Source of the DNA: Excoecaria cochinchinensis
Lineage: Eukaryota > Streptophyta > Magnoliopsida > Malpighiales > Euphorbiaceae
Assembly: GCA_947683425.1 (NCBI GenBank)
Contig: CANTUQ010000037.1
Span: 8,228,501 to 8,292,500, forward strand
Length of the DNA stretch: 64,000 nt
Direction of reading: 5' to 3'
This document shows positions 24,326 to 35,495 of the stretch, in pieces. Under the pieces are notes generated by a model. The model had not been told where the DNA came from. It ran no database searches and worked only from the letters and a program-made list of their open reading frames with translations. How positions within the stretch are numbered: position 1 is the first letter of the stretch; each line of letters starts with the position of its first letter. The translations under genes were made by a program, and so were the position numbers.

Positions 24326-26356
24326 TCTTGAAAATATTTTTAAAATCACCCTATTTTCGGAAATATTTTTTTAAAAAACCCTAATTATATTTTTGTCCCC
24401 GGAGCTGCTATATCAGTGCAAAATTTACAACCTATGCAATGGGTTCCATCGTCATAAGCCACAACTATCAGTTGCAACTTCTGACTCACTCCAGTACCAG
24501 AATTAATTTTGAAAATACATAAATTTTGTAAATATTTTCTCAAAACACATTATTCTAATCTTTGTCCCCTAAAAAATTGTATTGTCTCTAATTTGAATTA
24601 GCACAATATCTTCAGTTTACAATCATTTTACCCATTTAATTACCAAAAAAGTATCTTTTCTTCATTATTTTTTTTTAACTACCATAATTTTATCTTGTAA
24701 TATTAAAAAGTTTACGTTAATCAAAAATTTATCCATTCAGACCCGCATAAAATGTGGCCCGTTCGGGTCTGCCACTAAATGCCCAACAAGCCTCACTCTG
24801 CCCCCTACCCCCTTTCTTTGTTGTTGTCTTCTCTCTCACGCTCTCTCACTCTCTCCATCGAGCTCGCAGCCTCTCCCCCTCTCCACCGTCCAGTCCTCGC
24901 CGCTGTCACCCTGGCCACCTTTCTCTCGCTTGCTCGCTGCCATTCGTTCATTTTCCTTGGCCGGCCTCCCTCACTAACCAGCTATCTCGTTCTCCAATAC
25001 GATTCAAAGCTTTTTGTTTCCTCTTTCTTCTAATTTAACTATGTTTTCTTTCTGTTTCTTCACTTAAACATTTATTCAATTTTGATTCTTGTTGCATTTC
25101 ATTTTCTTTTGCTTGTTCATGTTGATGGTAACTTTCAATATCGACACAGTCAATAATGGACATTCTAATATATAAGAAAGTAAAGTTCACAAGATGAGAA
25201 CTTGTAATTCGTTGGTGGAGTAGTCTTATTAACTCATCTAGTTACATCTATCTTGCAATTAATAACTTAAGCTCTGAAAAAACTGGCAATCTGACTTAGT
25301 GATGAAGTGATTAGAGTTTGTGGATGACAGTTGATAAGTTGAATTTCAAAAGCCTAAGTCCACTGGTGAATTCAGTTGATAACTTGGGTTATTGTGATTT
25401 TCACATTTTTTGAATTGAAATTATTCTATTTTGTTTGCTAAACAATCTATTCTAAGCTAAAAGTTATAATTGTGTGGATTGTTCTCTCTTTACGATTATG
25501 ATTAGCTTGAGCCTTTAAGGTATTTGTTTCTTTGCCTAATAGTAGCTTTGATATAAAGAAAAGAGAATCGATTCCTTTTTCTTTATGTATATAGTTTATA
25601 GTTTCTGCATTCTTACTTGTTGTTTGGACTAGAACTCGAATATGATTCCTTTATAGACTGTGGTTTTCTTATTAAGCTTTTTCTATCAAGGTTCCATTTA
25701 TGCATATTAAAATCCAATAATGAAACTACAAGAAATATATGATTGATTGATTCAAGGAAGTTTATGGGTCTAAATGCTTTGGTTTCCTTAGTATGGCATC
25801 AAACTTTTCTATTGAAATGATAAAATTCTATTTTAAAATTGGAGTTGCTTTCGTCTTTGCTCATATTATGTACTTATCTGCAGCATCATTTTTTTTAATT
25901 ATCTTTTTTGTTGTTTTTCTTTACCAATTGATGAAGTTTGGCTTTTGTGAAGGAGAGTAACATGATATCTTCTCATAAAAGCTTGCATGGAAATTTGTTT
26001 TGCTGTTCTAATTCATTTCCAACTGTTTTTCTTGGATCTTTTTGAGTCATGATAAATGCTTTAGATTGAGCCACTTGTTCAAATTAACAAGATACTTGCA
26101 GATTTTGTTTTTAAATTACTAATTTCCAAAATAATTCTGTTGTTTTATTGAGATTCATAGTTATTTGGCAAATAGATCTACAGGATACTATTAAATTTTC
26201 AATCTTTCTCCAGTTATTGTTGATACCAACGGGGTAATTTTCTGTCATGGATCAATCTAATATGATATTTACAAGTGCTGCATTGCATATGAAAATTACA
26301 TTTCAGTAACCACATGTACATTTCTGCTAAGGTTCTGGCTTTTTTTGCATTTCGTG
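24326..26356. other. Intergenic, repeat-derived, no gene
   Basis: 24326-24575 holds two inverted copies of dispersed repeats also present at 18572 and 16934. About 24740-25040 has a GGCCCGTTCGGGTC motif followed by a CT-rich and GC-rich stretch. It resembles the promoter-like ends of the hAT elements in this window, but no TIR or duplication is seen. Short ORFs there have no domain. 25040-26350 is AT-rich with nothing recognisable. Confidence 0.4.
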
Positions 26357-26408
26357 TTTCAACTAAAAGCCATGACTGTCAGTGAAGGCCCAGACTTTCC
26401 TATATTCA
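26357..26408 (-). repeat. 52-bp direct repeat, left copy (possible TRIM/SMART 3' LTR)
   Basis: It is identical over 52 bases to 46986-47037, beyond the far end of the Tat element. On the minus strand it starts with TGAATATAGG. The right copy is immediately preceded, on the plus strand, by the complement of a tRNA-Met primer site. With the Tat element removed, the two copies lie about 200 bp apart. That would make a very small LTR element; a target duplication was not found. Confidence 0.5.
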
Positions 26409-26491
26409 CCATCAACCACGCTTCGCTCGCACTCTTCCCTCACAACAGGGGCCCACGTTCTTCCGCCTTTTGCGTACTCCTTCGCGGCTGC

Positions 26492-27688
26492 TGTGACGCG
26501 CGCCCGAACCAACCCAGCAAGGGCCCTCAGTGCGAATCCGCTTTAGGATTCGAGGGACTGGTTCGCGTCTTTTGATCATGGGCACCACGAGGCATCATCG
26601 GTGCGTCCCTCCCAATAGAACATTGGGGAGAACCACCTAACCTAGAGGCACCTTTTGAGGTATCATGGAGTCGCCACCCAATCTTGGAGAATTGGGAAAA
26701 GGTCTCTCACCTCTTGTTGATCGAGACCAGAGATCCGGTGTTCGGAACTTCCCTCTTATTTATGCTTTGGTTAAGTATAAGTGGTTTTTTAACTTCTTAA
26801 AATTATATCTCTCATCTCACACGAGGGATGCATTTAATTAAATAGCGCATTGAAAGCACGTAAAGAAAAAAATAAAAGCAATAAATAAAGTATATAAAGA
26901 AAGCAATAAATGAAAGTGGTAAACACGCAAGCACGCAATTACAAAAGAAATAGGGGCAGAATACAACCCCCATTGAAAGGAATTTGAAGATATGAATAGG
27001 ACGGAATACAATCCCCAAAAATAAATAAAGTTGCCCCAAAATTAATTACAAGGGCCCAAAAAGAAATGAACTTGAATTTAAAATACTCACCCAAGATTAA
27101 AATAAAAAAACATACATAAATCGGGACATTATTTGAGGAACGTTGGTTCCTTCGCACTTGTTCGAAAGTTAGGAACATTGGTTCCTTCGTATTAATTTAA
27201 AGAGGGTTCGAAGAGTCGTTTTGGTTGTTTGATGAAAACCGGGATGAGTGATCCCATTTTTAGAGAAAACTAACTCTTCGTTTTATTGTGATATTTTTGA
27301 TATTTGGCTAAAATAAGGGACATTGGTCCCAATTTTATTAATGAAAATTCCAAGTTAATTATAAAAGTATTTTTGTGATTTTTTATCTCACGCGTGCACA
27401 AGTAAAATAATTATTTACAAATAAACACAACAAAAGGATGTGGAATTAGAATTAGAGAGATCACACCGAACCGATGTGTCCGTCTACGCATCGCGACCCA
27501 TCCGGGGAGTCACAGGGTGCTCACGTAGCCCGACTCAACATAAACTCATACACAAATAATATCAACAATATTAGTAAATATTCAAAGTAAATTAATCAAA
27601 TAAATGCGAAATATAATAATAATAACAATGATAGCAATGCAACAAAATAAATAAGATGAATAATGGACATAATAATCATAATAAAACC

Positions 27689-27733
<45 letters not shown>

Positions 27734-27805
27734 TAAGAGGATGGTAATAATGCAAATAATAACAATAATGAATGATAAATAATATGAAAACAGAATAATC
27801 AATTA

Positions 27806-27855
<50 letters not shown>

Positions 27856-29118
27856 GACAATAAATGCGTTAAACATGGCAGGAACTCAATATATGATAAT
27901 AAAAATGAAAAGCAATGGAGATGGTGATAACGATAAATAATAATAATATTAGCACATGGACATGAAAATCCATTTGAAGCCAACAAATAACATATTAATG
28001 GTGGTATTAACACAGTAAAACGCTAAAAGTAAATAATAGACATGATGTTGATACTAAAAAAAATATTATGAACAACAATAAATAATATACAAAAAATAAT
28101 GAGAACAAGTTCAAGAATGTTTACCCTCAGAATTTTTAGTTTGGAAATAGGGTGTTTCGATCCGTTCCTCTTGTCAATTTTTGACGATAAATATCTGAAG
28201 GAAATGTAGAAATCTGTGTTCTAAACAAAATAGTTTGAGAAAATATTTTTGTGGGATGAACAAGCCAAGAAAATTAATTTTTCTTGCTCAAATCAACCCA
28301 AGATCAAATATTTTGTAGTAGCAAAAACTAAAATTTGAGAATAAGGCTTGAAGATTTTTGAAGAATTTTTAAGAAAAAACAAGAAAAGCTTCCTGGAGAG
28401 TAGCAAAAAATAGAGAGAAAAGCCAAGGGTTTTTCTTGCCAAAATCTGTCGTCCCTCTTGAAAATGAGGGAAAATCCTCATTTAATCTTGCCTTGGCCAA
28501 AAAAAGCAAAAGACAAAAAAGTTTTTATTTTTAGTTAATCCAAAATAGCATAAAATGGTGAAACAAACGGAAATATCAGACTGAAAACAGCGAAAAAACA
28601 GGACAGACGAAGACCAACAGGTCGCGCGGAGGGCGAAGGGCGCGCGGTAGCCTGCTGCGTGTGGTGCCCCCGCACTGCGCGCGGCAGGCTGCTGCCTCGC
28701 GCGAGGCTGCTGCCTCGCGCGCAGGGGCGTCGCGCGAGGTGCCTGCCTCTCGCGCAGGGGGGGCGCGCGGTGCCCCCCGCCTCGCGCGCAGGGGCGGCCT
28801 GCCGCGCAGGCGCCCCTGCGCGCTGGGGCAGGCAGGCAGCCCCGCGCTGCCGCAAGTGGCATCCGCGATTTTTTTTTTATATTTTTATTATTATATTTTT
28901 TTTTATTTTAAATCTTGACACAAAATTAATATATTTATTTTTATTTTTTTTTACTCCATTTTAATTTTAATTTCCAAAAATTATATTTTTAATTATTTTT
29001 CGAAAAACACACCTTTGACAAGGGAATGATCGATTCTCACCTTTCTTGCCAAAATCGGTCTTCTATTTCATCATCGGGTAATCCTGATCTTGGACCGCCT
29101 CGGGACCTGGTGTCTACA
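26492..29118 (-). repeat. 3' LTR of the Tat element
   Basis: Length is 2627 bp, near-identical to 44258-46912. It contains two (AAT)n tracts (about 27692-27732 and 27806-27853) and a CpG-rich patch with many GCGCGC words at about 28620-28860, in otherwise AT-rich DNA. ORFs made of Ile/Leu/Tyr repeats or Arg/Ala-rich strings here are artefacts of these tracts. Small differences from the other LTR include single substitutions and microsatellite changes. Confidence 0.93.
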
Positions 29119-29133
29119 GTTGCCCCCAATTTT
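29119..29133 (-). other. Polypurine tract of the Tat element
   Basis: On the minus strand the sequence AAAATTGGGGGCAAC abuts the 3' LTR. A G-rich run directly upstream of the LTR is the expected primer for plus-strand synthesis. Confidence 0.7.
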
Positions 29134-29270
29134 AGGGAACTTAGAATTCAGGTGCCTAAGTGAGCCAAAATTCGGGAAAGAAGGGAAGAGACGCGTACCT
29201 GAGGTGGTTGCTTTCTCGAACTTGGTTCTGCCAGCTTGTCGGCGTTGCGGGACTGTTATTGGTCATGTGA

Positions 29271-29660
29271 TTGATAAACGTCAGCTCGTCGACGTGTGAA
29301 ACCACGGCTGAACGACTGATGAACACCAGCTTGTCGGTGTGTCTAGACGTCAGTCTTTATAGAACGTGGTTGATGAAACACCAGCTCGTCGGTGTGTGAA
29401 ATCACGGCTGAGCGACTGATGAACACTAGCTTGTCGGTGTGTGAAGGCGCCAAACTTTGAAGAACGCGATTGATAGAACACCAGCTTGTCGGTGTGTGAA
29501 ACCACGGCTGAGCGACTGATAAACACCAGCTTATCGGTGTGTGAAGGCGCCAGACTTTGTAGGACGCGATTGATAGAACACCAGCTTGTCGGTGTGTGAA
29601 ACCACGGCTGAGCGACTGATAAACACCAGCTTGTCGGTGTGTGAAGGCGCCAGACTTTCC
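29271..29660 (-). repeat. 100-bp tandem repeat in the Tat 3' UTR
   Basis: The word ACCACGGCTG (ATCACGGCTG in one unit) occurs at 29301, 29401, 29501 and 29601, exactly 100 bp apart. Each unit has two half-units built around CACCAGCTTGTCGGTGTGTG. About 3.9 copies are present. The array lies between the integrase gene and the polypurine tract. Tat-lineage elements are known for tandem arrays in this hypervariable region, some of which seed satellite DNA. Confidence 0.92.
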
Positions 29661-30564
29661 TGCGAAATCAAAAGAGATTTGTATGCAAGGGTAAGTTATG
29701 CACGTGCATATGCATATGCCATACAGGATGCAGGTGACACCATTCATCTGAGTGGCCCAGTGGCCGAGGTGTGATAACTCTCGCTGAAGCGACTCGTGGC
29801 TTCGTTTGGTCGATTATGCCCCCAAGTGTCGGAAGGTGCTGTCCTGATTTAGGGACTCTGACTCACAATTTTTCAGGGAGGATTGCCCGATGTGTGTCTT
29901 TGCTTGAAAGGGGTCACCTAAGGTAATGCCGCCTTATCGCTCCAAGCGTCATTGTTTTAAAGGTAGTGCATCCCTCGTGGATTTTCACACTAGCTTTTCT
30001 TAGCGGGAGATGCGTCCTTGTCGAATTTTCACATAACCCTGTGCCTTATTTTTTGCCTGGAATGGACCCAAACCCAATCCAGCGGCTTTTATTTATTTCA
30101 TTTTTTTTGTAGGGCAGACTGCCTGTTGCCAGGTTTTCACCCTGCCCTTTGGCCTAACTTTTGCTTAGAGCGCCAGTCACGGTTTTCATCTCTAACGGCC
30201 CTTTTTTTTTTTTTTTTGATAAAGCTTTTGTCGGGTGCACAGATAAATTGTGTGCGTTGAAATAGGGAGTGACAGCAGCGGATGCATTCAAATGGGGAGT
30301 GACATATTACTCGTCTGAAAAGAACTATGGACATTTATTGGATAAAAGAGCTTCTCTGAGCGCATAATTGCATACATGTACACGTTTCTCGTGTGACTTC
30401 ATTGCACATGATCATCATTTGACATTAGGCCCAAGATACCAGATCACATCTAATCTCGAGATAGATCTCAAAAGCATCACGACTCCTGTTATCAATCAGC
30501 CCTCTCGGATTTTCTTGATTGAACATTTTATCTCTTCTTCTTCTTCCTTTTTTGTTTTTTGTCT
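29661..30564 (-). other. Tat element 3' untranslated region
   Basis: This is non-coding sequence between the integrase stop and the tandem array. It has several loosely repeated phrases, such as TGCCTT/TTTTGCCTGG-type words at 30050-30130, and a poly-T run at 30204-30219. Short ORFs show no domain. Confidence 0.55.
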
Positions 30565-32559
30565 TCAGCCGTGGAATCTTTTCAATCTGTCGACGTTGAC
30601 CGGCTCCCTGAATTCATTCCCATCACTATCCGTCAGGATCGCAGCTCCTTTAGACAAAAGCTTCTTCAGAACGAAGGGTCCTTCCCAAGTTGGCCTAAAC
30701 TTGCCTCGAAAGTCCGGAACCCCCAGCCTCATCTGTTTGAAGACTAGGTCTCCTTCCTTCAATGGGTGCTTTCTTACTTTCTTCCCAAATGAGCGAGCTA
30801 GCCTTTTCTGGTAGATCTGATTGTGGTAGTATGCCCGCATCCTACCTTCGTCCAATAGGTTCAACTGTAGTAGCCGCTGCTGGGCCCATTCGGCTTCTGG
30901 TAGCTGAGCTTCTGTTACCACCCTCAATGACTGGAGCTCTATTTCTACCGGTAGGACTGCTTCCGTCCCGTAAACCAAGGAGAAAGGGGTAACCCCTGTA
31001 GAAGTTCTGGCGGTGGTCCTGTAGCCCCATAGTGCAAATGGCAATTTCTCGGCCCAGTCTTTATAGGTTTGCACCATCTTAGCCAATATCTTCTTGATGT
31101 TCTTATTAGCTGCCTCAACTGCCCCGTTGGCCTGCGGTCGGTATGGAGAGGACTTATGGTGTTGGATGGCGTACTTCTTGAGCATCTGCTTAGTCTCAGC
31201 TTGGAACTGTACCCCATTATCTGACACGACGTGATGCGGGAGACCGTACCTACAGATCAAATGTCGCTCGATGAACCTGGCCATTTCCCAAGCACCTAAT
31301 TTCTTGAAGGATTCAGCCTCAACCCACTTAGTAAAGTAATCAATGGCGACTACGATGAATCTGTGCCCATTAGAGGCCGTCGGGCGTATCTCCCCTATAA
31401 TGTCAATCCCCCATGCTGCAAATGGCCACGGAGACGTCAGGTTGCACAATTCCGACACTGGCAGGTGTCTCAGATTAGCATATTGCTGGCATAATTGGCA
31501 CTCCTTCACATATTTAGAGCAATCTGTATCCATTGTTAGCCAGAAGAATCCTTGCCGCATTATTTTCTTTGCTAGGGCCAGACCATTCATATGGGCCCCA
31601 CAGACCCCTGCATGGGTTTCCTCCATAACCCTTTTGGCCTCTTTCTCATCTAAACATCTTAGTTGTATGCCATCGGCCTGTCTCTTGTACAACACCCCGT
31701 CTACACTGATGAATTGAGTGGACAGTTTGCGGATCAGCCTTTGGTCTTTTTCAGTGGCTTCTTCCGGGAATATTGACCTCTCTAAATAATTCTGGACATC
31801 ATAGTACCATGATTTTCCATCAGTAGTCTCGACATCCCCGACTTGCTCGGTCTCAAAGTATGGCTTGCTTGAACTGGAAATGAGCACAGGCTTCATAATT
31901 ATCCCTTCAGGGTTATCCCACATGGATACCAGGGCAGCTAGGGCGTCTGCCAATTGGTTCTCATCTCGGGGCACATAGTTAAAGGTGCAGATTTCAAACT
32001 GGCCACTTAGTTCTTTTAAACACCTCACATATGGCAACAGCCGCTCTTCCTTAACGGTCCATTCACCCCTGACTTGGTGGATTACTAAGGCTGAGTCCCC
32101 GAAGACCTCTACTACTTTTGCCCCCACGGCTGAGAGCGCTTCTAACCCAAAGATGCAGGCTTCATACTCAGCCTCGTTATTGGTGGCTCTGTACCTTAGT
32201 TTCTTTGCTAAGGGGAGCTTCTCGCCGTCTGGGGTTACTAGAATCACTCCTGCCCCGGCTCCCTTGCTATTTACTGCTCCATCAAAATACATCTGCCACT
32301 TCTGCACAGTGATGGCTACCACGTTTTCGTCGGGGAATTCATACAACAGTTGGTCTCCCTCAATTGGATGGTCAGCAAGAAACTCCGCAACTGCTCGACC
32401 TTTAATGGTCTTTCTAGTAATGTATTCCACATCGAATTCTTGTAGCAATATCAGCCATCTTCCCATTTTCCCTAGCAAAGAGGGTGCCTGTTGCAGGTAT
32501 CGGAGGGGATTTTGCTTGGCAATAGTCTGCACTTTATAGGAATGAAAGTAATGCCTCAA
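30565..32559 (-). pseudogene. Tat polyprotein: RNase H tail, second RNase H, integrase
   Basis: This open frame of 664 codons is read leftwards. It starts with the end of the RT-linked RNase H. A second, archaeal-type RNase H follows at about residues 85-215 (MYFDGAVNSKGAGAGV, NNEAEYEA, GDSALVIHQV). Integrase comes next: an HHCC zinc-binding region (HAGVCGAHMNG, CQLCQQY) and the DDE core (WGIDIIGEI, VSDNGVQF). The C-terminal part resembles GPY-type tails. The RNase H degrades RNA in the RNA-DNA hybrid and the integrase inserts the cDNA. The frame is separated from the RT frame at 32572 by one TAG stop, probably a decayed TGG. The frame itself is intact. Confidence 0.92.
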
Positions 32560-32571
32560 TTTCTTTGATGC

Positions 32572-33564
32572 CTAGATTACTGCTAGGCAGATCTTTTCCA
32601 CTTCAACATACTTGGCTTCATAAGGGAGGAATTTCTTGCTGAGGTAGTAAACCGCAAACTCGACCCCGAATTCATCCTCCTGGGCCATCATGGCTCCTAC
32701 AGAATTTTCCTCTATTGCTGGGTAGAGAATTAATGGTTTAACAGGCCGTGGCGGTCGTAGCACTGGGGGATGTTGGAGATAATCCTTAATGACATCAAAA
32801 GCCTTCTGGCAGTCGTCTTTCCACTTGACCGGCTGATTCTTCCTGAGGAGCTTAAAAATTGGTTCGCACACTGAAGCGAGCTTGGAAATGAACCTACTGA
32901 TGTACTGCAATTTACCCAGAAAACTCCGAACTTCCTTTTCTTTTTGGGGCGCTGGCATTTCTCTGATTGCCTTGATTTTATCAGGGTCCACTTCTATTCC
33001 CCTTTGGCTTACCACATGGCCTAACAGCTTACCCGAGGTGACTCCAAAGATGCATTTCTTGGGATTGAGACGAAGATTATACTTGTCGATCCTCTGAAAG
33101 AACTTTTCCAAGGCCTTGAAATGTCCTTCTCGAGTTGCCGACTTGATCATCATATCATCGACATACACTTCAACCTCCTTGTGAATCAAGTCATCTAAGA
33201 TCTTGGTAGCCATCCTTTGGTACGTCGCTCCGGCATTCTTCAACCCAAAAGGCATCACTCGGTAGGCGAATGTCCCCCATTCTGTGATGAAGGCCGTCTT
33301 AATTCGATCCACAATCCTGTTAAGGATTTGGTTGTACCCCGCGTACCCATCCACAAAGTTGTACATCATGCAAGCGGCTGCGCTATCCACTAGCACATCA
33401 ATATGGGGTAGGGGAAAGTCATCTTTCGGGCAGGCTTTATTCAGGTCTCTGTAGTCAACACACACCCGGACTCTCCCATCCTTCTTGGCTACGGGGACAA
33501 CATTGGCTAACCACGTGGGGTATTGGACCTCCACCAGGAACTTGGCTTCGATCTGCTTGTGCAC
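32572..33564 (-). pseudogene. Tat reverse transcriptase and RNase H
   Basis: 330 codons on the minus strand. RT motifs are in order: WLANVVPVAKKDG, VDYRDLNKACPKD, the MPFGLKNAGATYQ segment, and the catalytic YVDDMMIKS (about residue 145). They are followed by LGHVVSQRGIEV, a connection, and the start of RNase H near residue 265. The RT copies the element RNA into DNA. Upstream, an in-frame TAA near 33588 separates it from the linker frame; downstream a TAG near 32572 interrupts RNase H. Both are single stops in an otherwise open polyprotein, which indicates recent decay. Confidence 0.93.
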
Positions 33565-33588
33565 CTCTTCCTTTACCTTTTCTGCCCA

Positions 33589-34092
33589 TTATGGTATTAG
33601 CCTTCTGAGCTTCTGTTTGATCGGCTTGCACTCTGGGTAGGTTGGAATGGCGTGTTCCGCAACTGCCCGATCAATCCCTGGCATATCCTCATAGGTCCAG
33701 GCGAAGACTCTTTCATATTTTTTCAAAATTCTCTCAAATTTTATCCTTTCCTCAAGAGTTACGTCGGATGCTATCAAGATTTCCTTTGGATTTTCCAAAG
33801 TCCCGAGATTAAATGAGGTGGTATTGGTTGAGTTAATATCAAATATAAATGATTCATGCTCGTGATCATGCATAATGAAATCATGAGAAACATCGCACAA
33901 GTAAGCAAAGTCATTCATATTATTAAAGTACTCAGAATTACAAATAGAGTTGTCAAATAGTTCGGGAATAAAAAGTACATCAGCAAAGCTATCATTATCA
34001 TCTTCCACTGGTGCTGGTGCTGAAGCCGACAGCCCCTCATCTTGAACCTCAGCTGTCTTCAGACTCTTCAATTCTGGCACTGCCGCTCCATC
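33589..34092 (-). pseudogene. Tat polyprotein linker just upstream of RT
   Basis: This is an acidic region rich in Asp, Glu, Asn and Phe. It is followed by the conserved FAWTYEDMPGI and KQKLRRL segments that normally lead into RT in this lineage. The reading is cut at 34092 by the CACTA element and resumes at 36663. The left end is a TAA stop next to the RT frame. No enzymatic motif is present; it is a spacer of the polyprotein. Confidence 0.85.
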
Positions 34093-34112
34093 CACTACAA
34101 GAAAATCGACAT

Positions 34113-34777
34113 TTACCGACGGAAATTTAGCGACGGAAAATGTACCGTCGCTATTTAGACACGGAAAAGACATTTCCGTCGCTAATTAGCGACGGAAAAT
34201 AATTCCGTCGCTAATTAGCGACGGAAAAAATATTCCGTCGCTAATATAGCGACGGAAAATCTAACCGTCGGTAAATTGGGCGCGAAAATTTGGCGGCATA
34301 AATGGCTACGGCAATTCCCGACGGAAATTAAATTCCGTCGCTAAAATTAGCGACGGAATTTAATTTCCGTCGGGAATTAGCGACGGAATTTAATTTCCGT
34401 CGCTAAAATATTTTAATTAATTTATTTTATATATTTTAGCGACGGAAATTAAATTCCGTCGCTAATTTTAGCGACGGAATTTAATTTCCGTCGCTAATTA
34501 GCGACGTATTTTAATTTCCGTCGCTAAAAATATTTTAATTAATTTATTTTATATATTTTAGCGACGGAATTTAATTCCCGTCGCTAATTCCCGACGGAAA
34601 TTAAATTCCGTCGCTAAAATTAGCGACGGAATTTAATTTCCGTCGCTAAAATATTTTAATTAATTTATTTTATATATTTTAGCGACAGAAATTAAATTCC
34701 GTCGCTAATTTTAGCGACGGAATTTAATTTCCGTCGGGAATTCCCGACGGGAATTAAATTCCGTCGCTAAAAATATT
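34113..34777. repeat. CACTA left subterminal repeat array
   Basis: Many copies of TAGCGACGGAA and TTCCGTCGCTA stand in both orientations, forming nested near-palindromes. Longer blocks containing AATATTTTAATTAATTTATT recur at roughly 120-150 bp. The right array at about 36290-36640 uses a variant word, CCGACGGAA. Confidence 0.9.
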
Positions 34778-35427
34778 TTATATCTATATAAATAAACTTT
34801 TCTGATTTTTTTCTCTCTCCTCCTCTCTCCCTCCCTCTCTCCCTTCCTCCCTCTCCCCACGCAGGTCTGGTTCTTCTTGCCCCCCACCCCGCGCCGCCCC
34901 GTGGTCGCCGCTCGCCCCTCGCCGCCCAGTGGTCGCCGGTCGCCCCTCGTCGCTGCGTTTCTTCCCTTCCCCGCTCTCTTCCTCTCTTCCCTTCCCCGCT
35001 CTCTCCCTCCCCGCTTCTCTGGCAGATCTGGCCACCGCCCGCCTCAAGCAAGCCGCCGCCGAGCAGATCTGCTATGCTCGCTGCCTCGCTCGCCCAACGC
35101 CGGCGCCGTCTCTCTCCGGTCAGCCGAAAAAATGAGGTTAACATCCAGATCTAGTTTTTTCATTTTATTTTAATTTTTTCTGTATATTTTTTGCATTAAG
35201 TTTTATGTGTTATATAATTTTTTGTAATTTATTTGACACAAATTGAGTAAAAGAAAACCCTAATCCCAGCACCCCGCCTATAAATTGCTCACTAATTTAT
35301 TTGAATTATAAATGTTTAATAAATAGTTGTCTATACATTTAAATAATACTTTCAATGGCATATATGTAATGCTCAAACTATAATGAGCTCTCATGAGAAT
35401 TTCATTGTGAGTATTACACTTATGCAG

Positions 35428-35495
35428 GGCACTGTGTTGTCTCATTAAATGAAGCAAGGGAGCGTGCTAGGAAACTACAACTTGATTTAGTTGAG
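35428..35495 (+). pseudogene. Captured exon resembling mitochondrial translation initiation factor IF3
   Basis: Between a CAG acceptor (35425-35427) and a GTAATC donor (35496) lies a 68-bp open segment. In the frame starting CAC at 35430 it reads HCVVSLNEARER followed by ARKLQLDLVE. This matches the N-domain pattern of plant organellar IF3 (a GH-VVSL--A-RA--L-LDLVE pattern). IF3 N-domains help ribosomal subunit dissociation in organelle translation. The segment has splice sites on both sides and nothing else of IF3 is visible nearby, so it looks like a host exon carried by the CACTA element. Alternatives are chance similarity or a nearby second exon too diverged to see. Confidence 0.6.

Noticed and set aside
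24754..25038. Ser/Leu/Pro-rich ORFs
   Set aside because: CT-rich leader-like sequence; two frames read alike and no domain is visible.
27582..28013. ORF rich in Ile/Leu/Tyr (and its counterparts at 45358-45826)
   Set aside because: Encoded by (AAT)n microsatellites inside the Tat LTRs; not a membrane protein gene.
28482..28964. Overlapping Arg/Ala/Pro-rich ORFs on both strands (also 46295-46714)
   Set aside because: Produced by the CpG-rich patch of the LTR; they differ between the two LTRs and have no domain.
30762..32539. Plus-strand ORFs inside the Tat polymerase region
   Set aside because: Antisense shadows of the RT, RNase H and integrase frames.
34113..34777. Satellite or CRISPR array
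   Set aside because: Words lie in both orientations inside CACTA ends with an ATC duplication; they are subterminal repeats.
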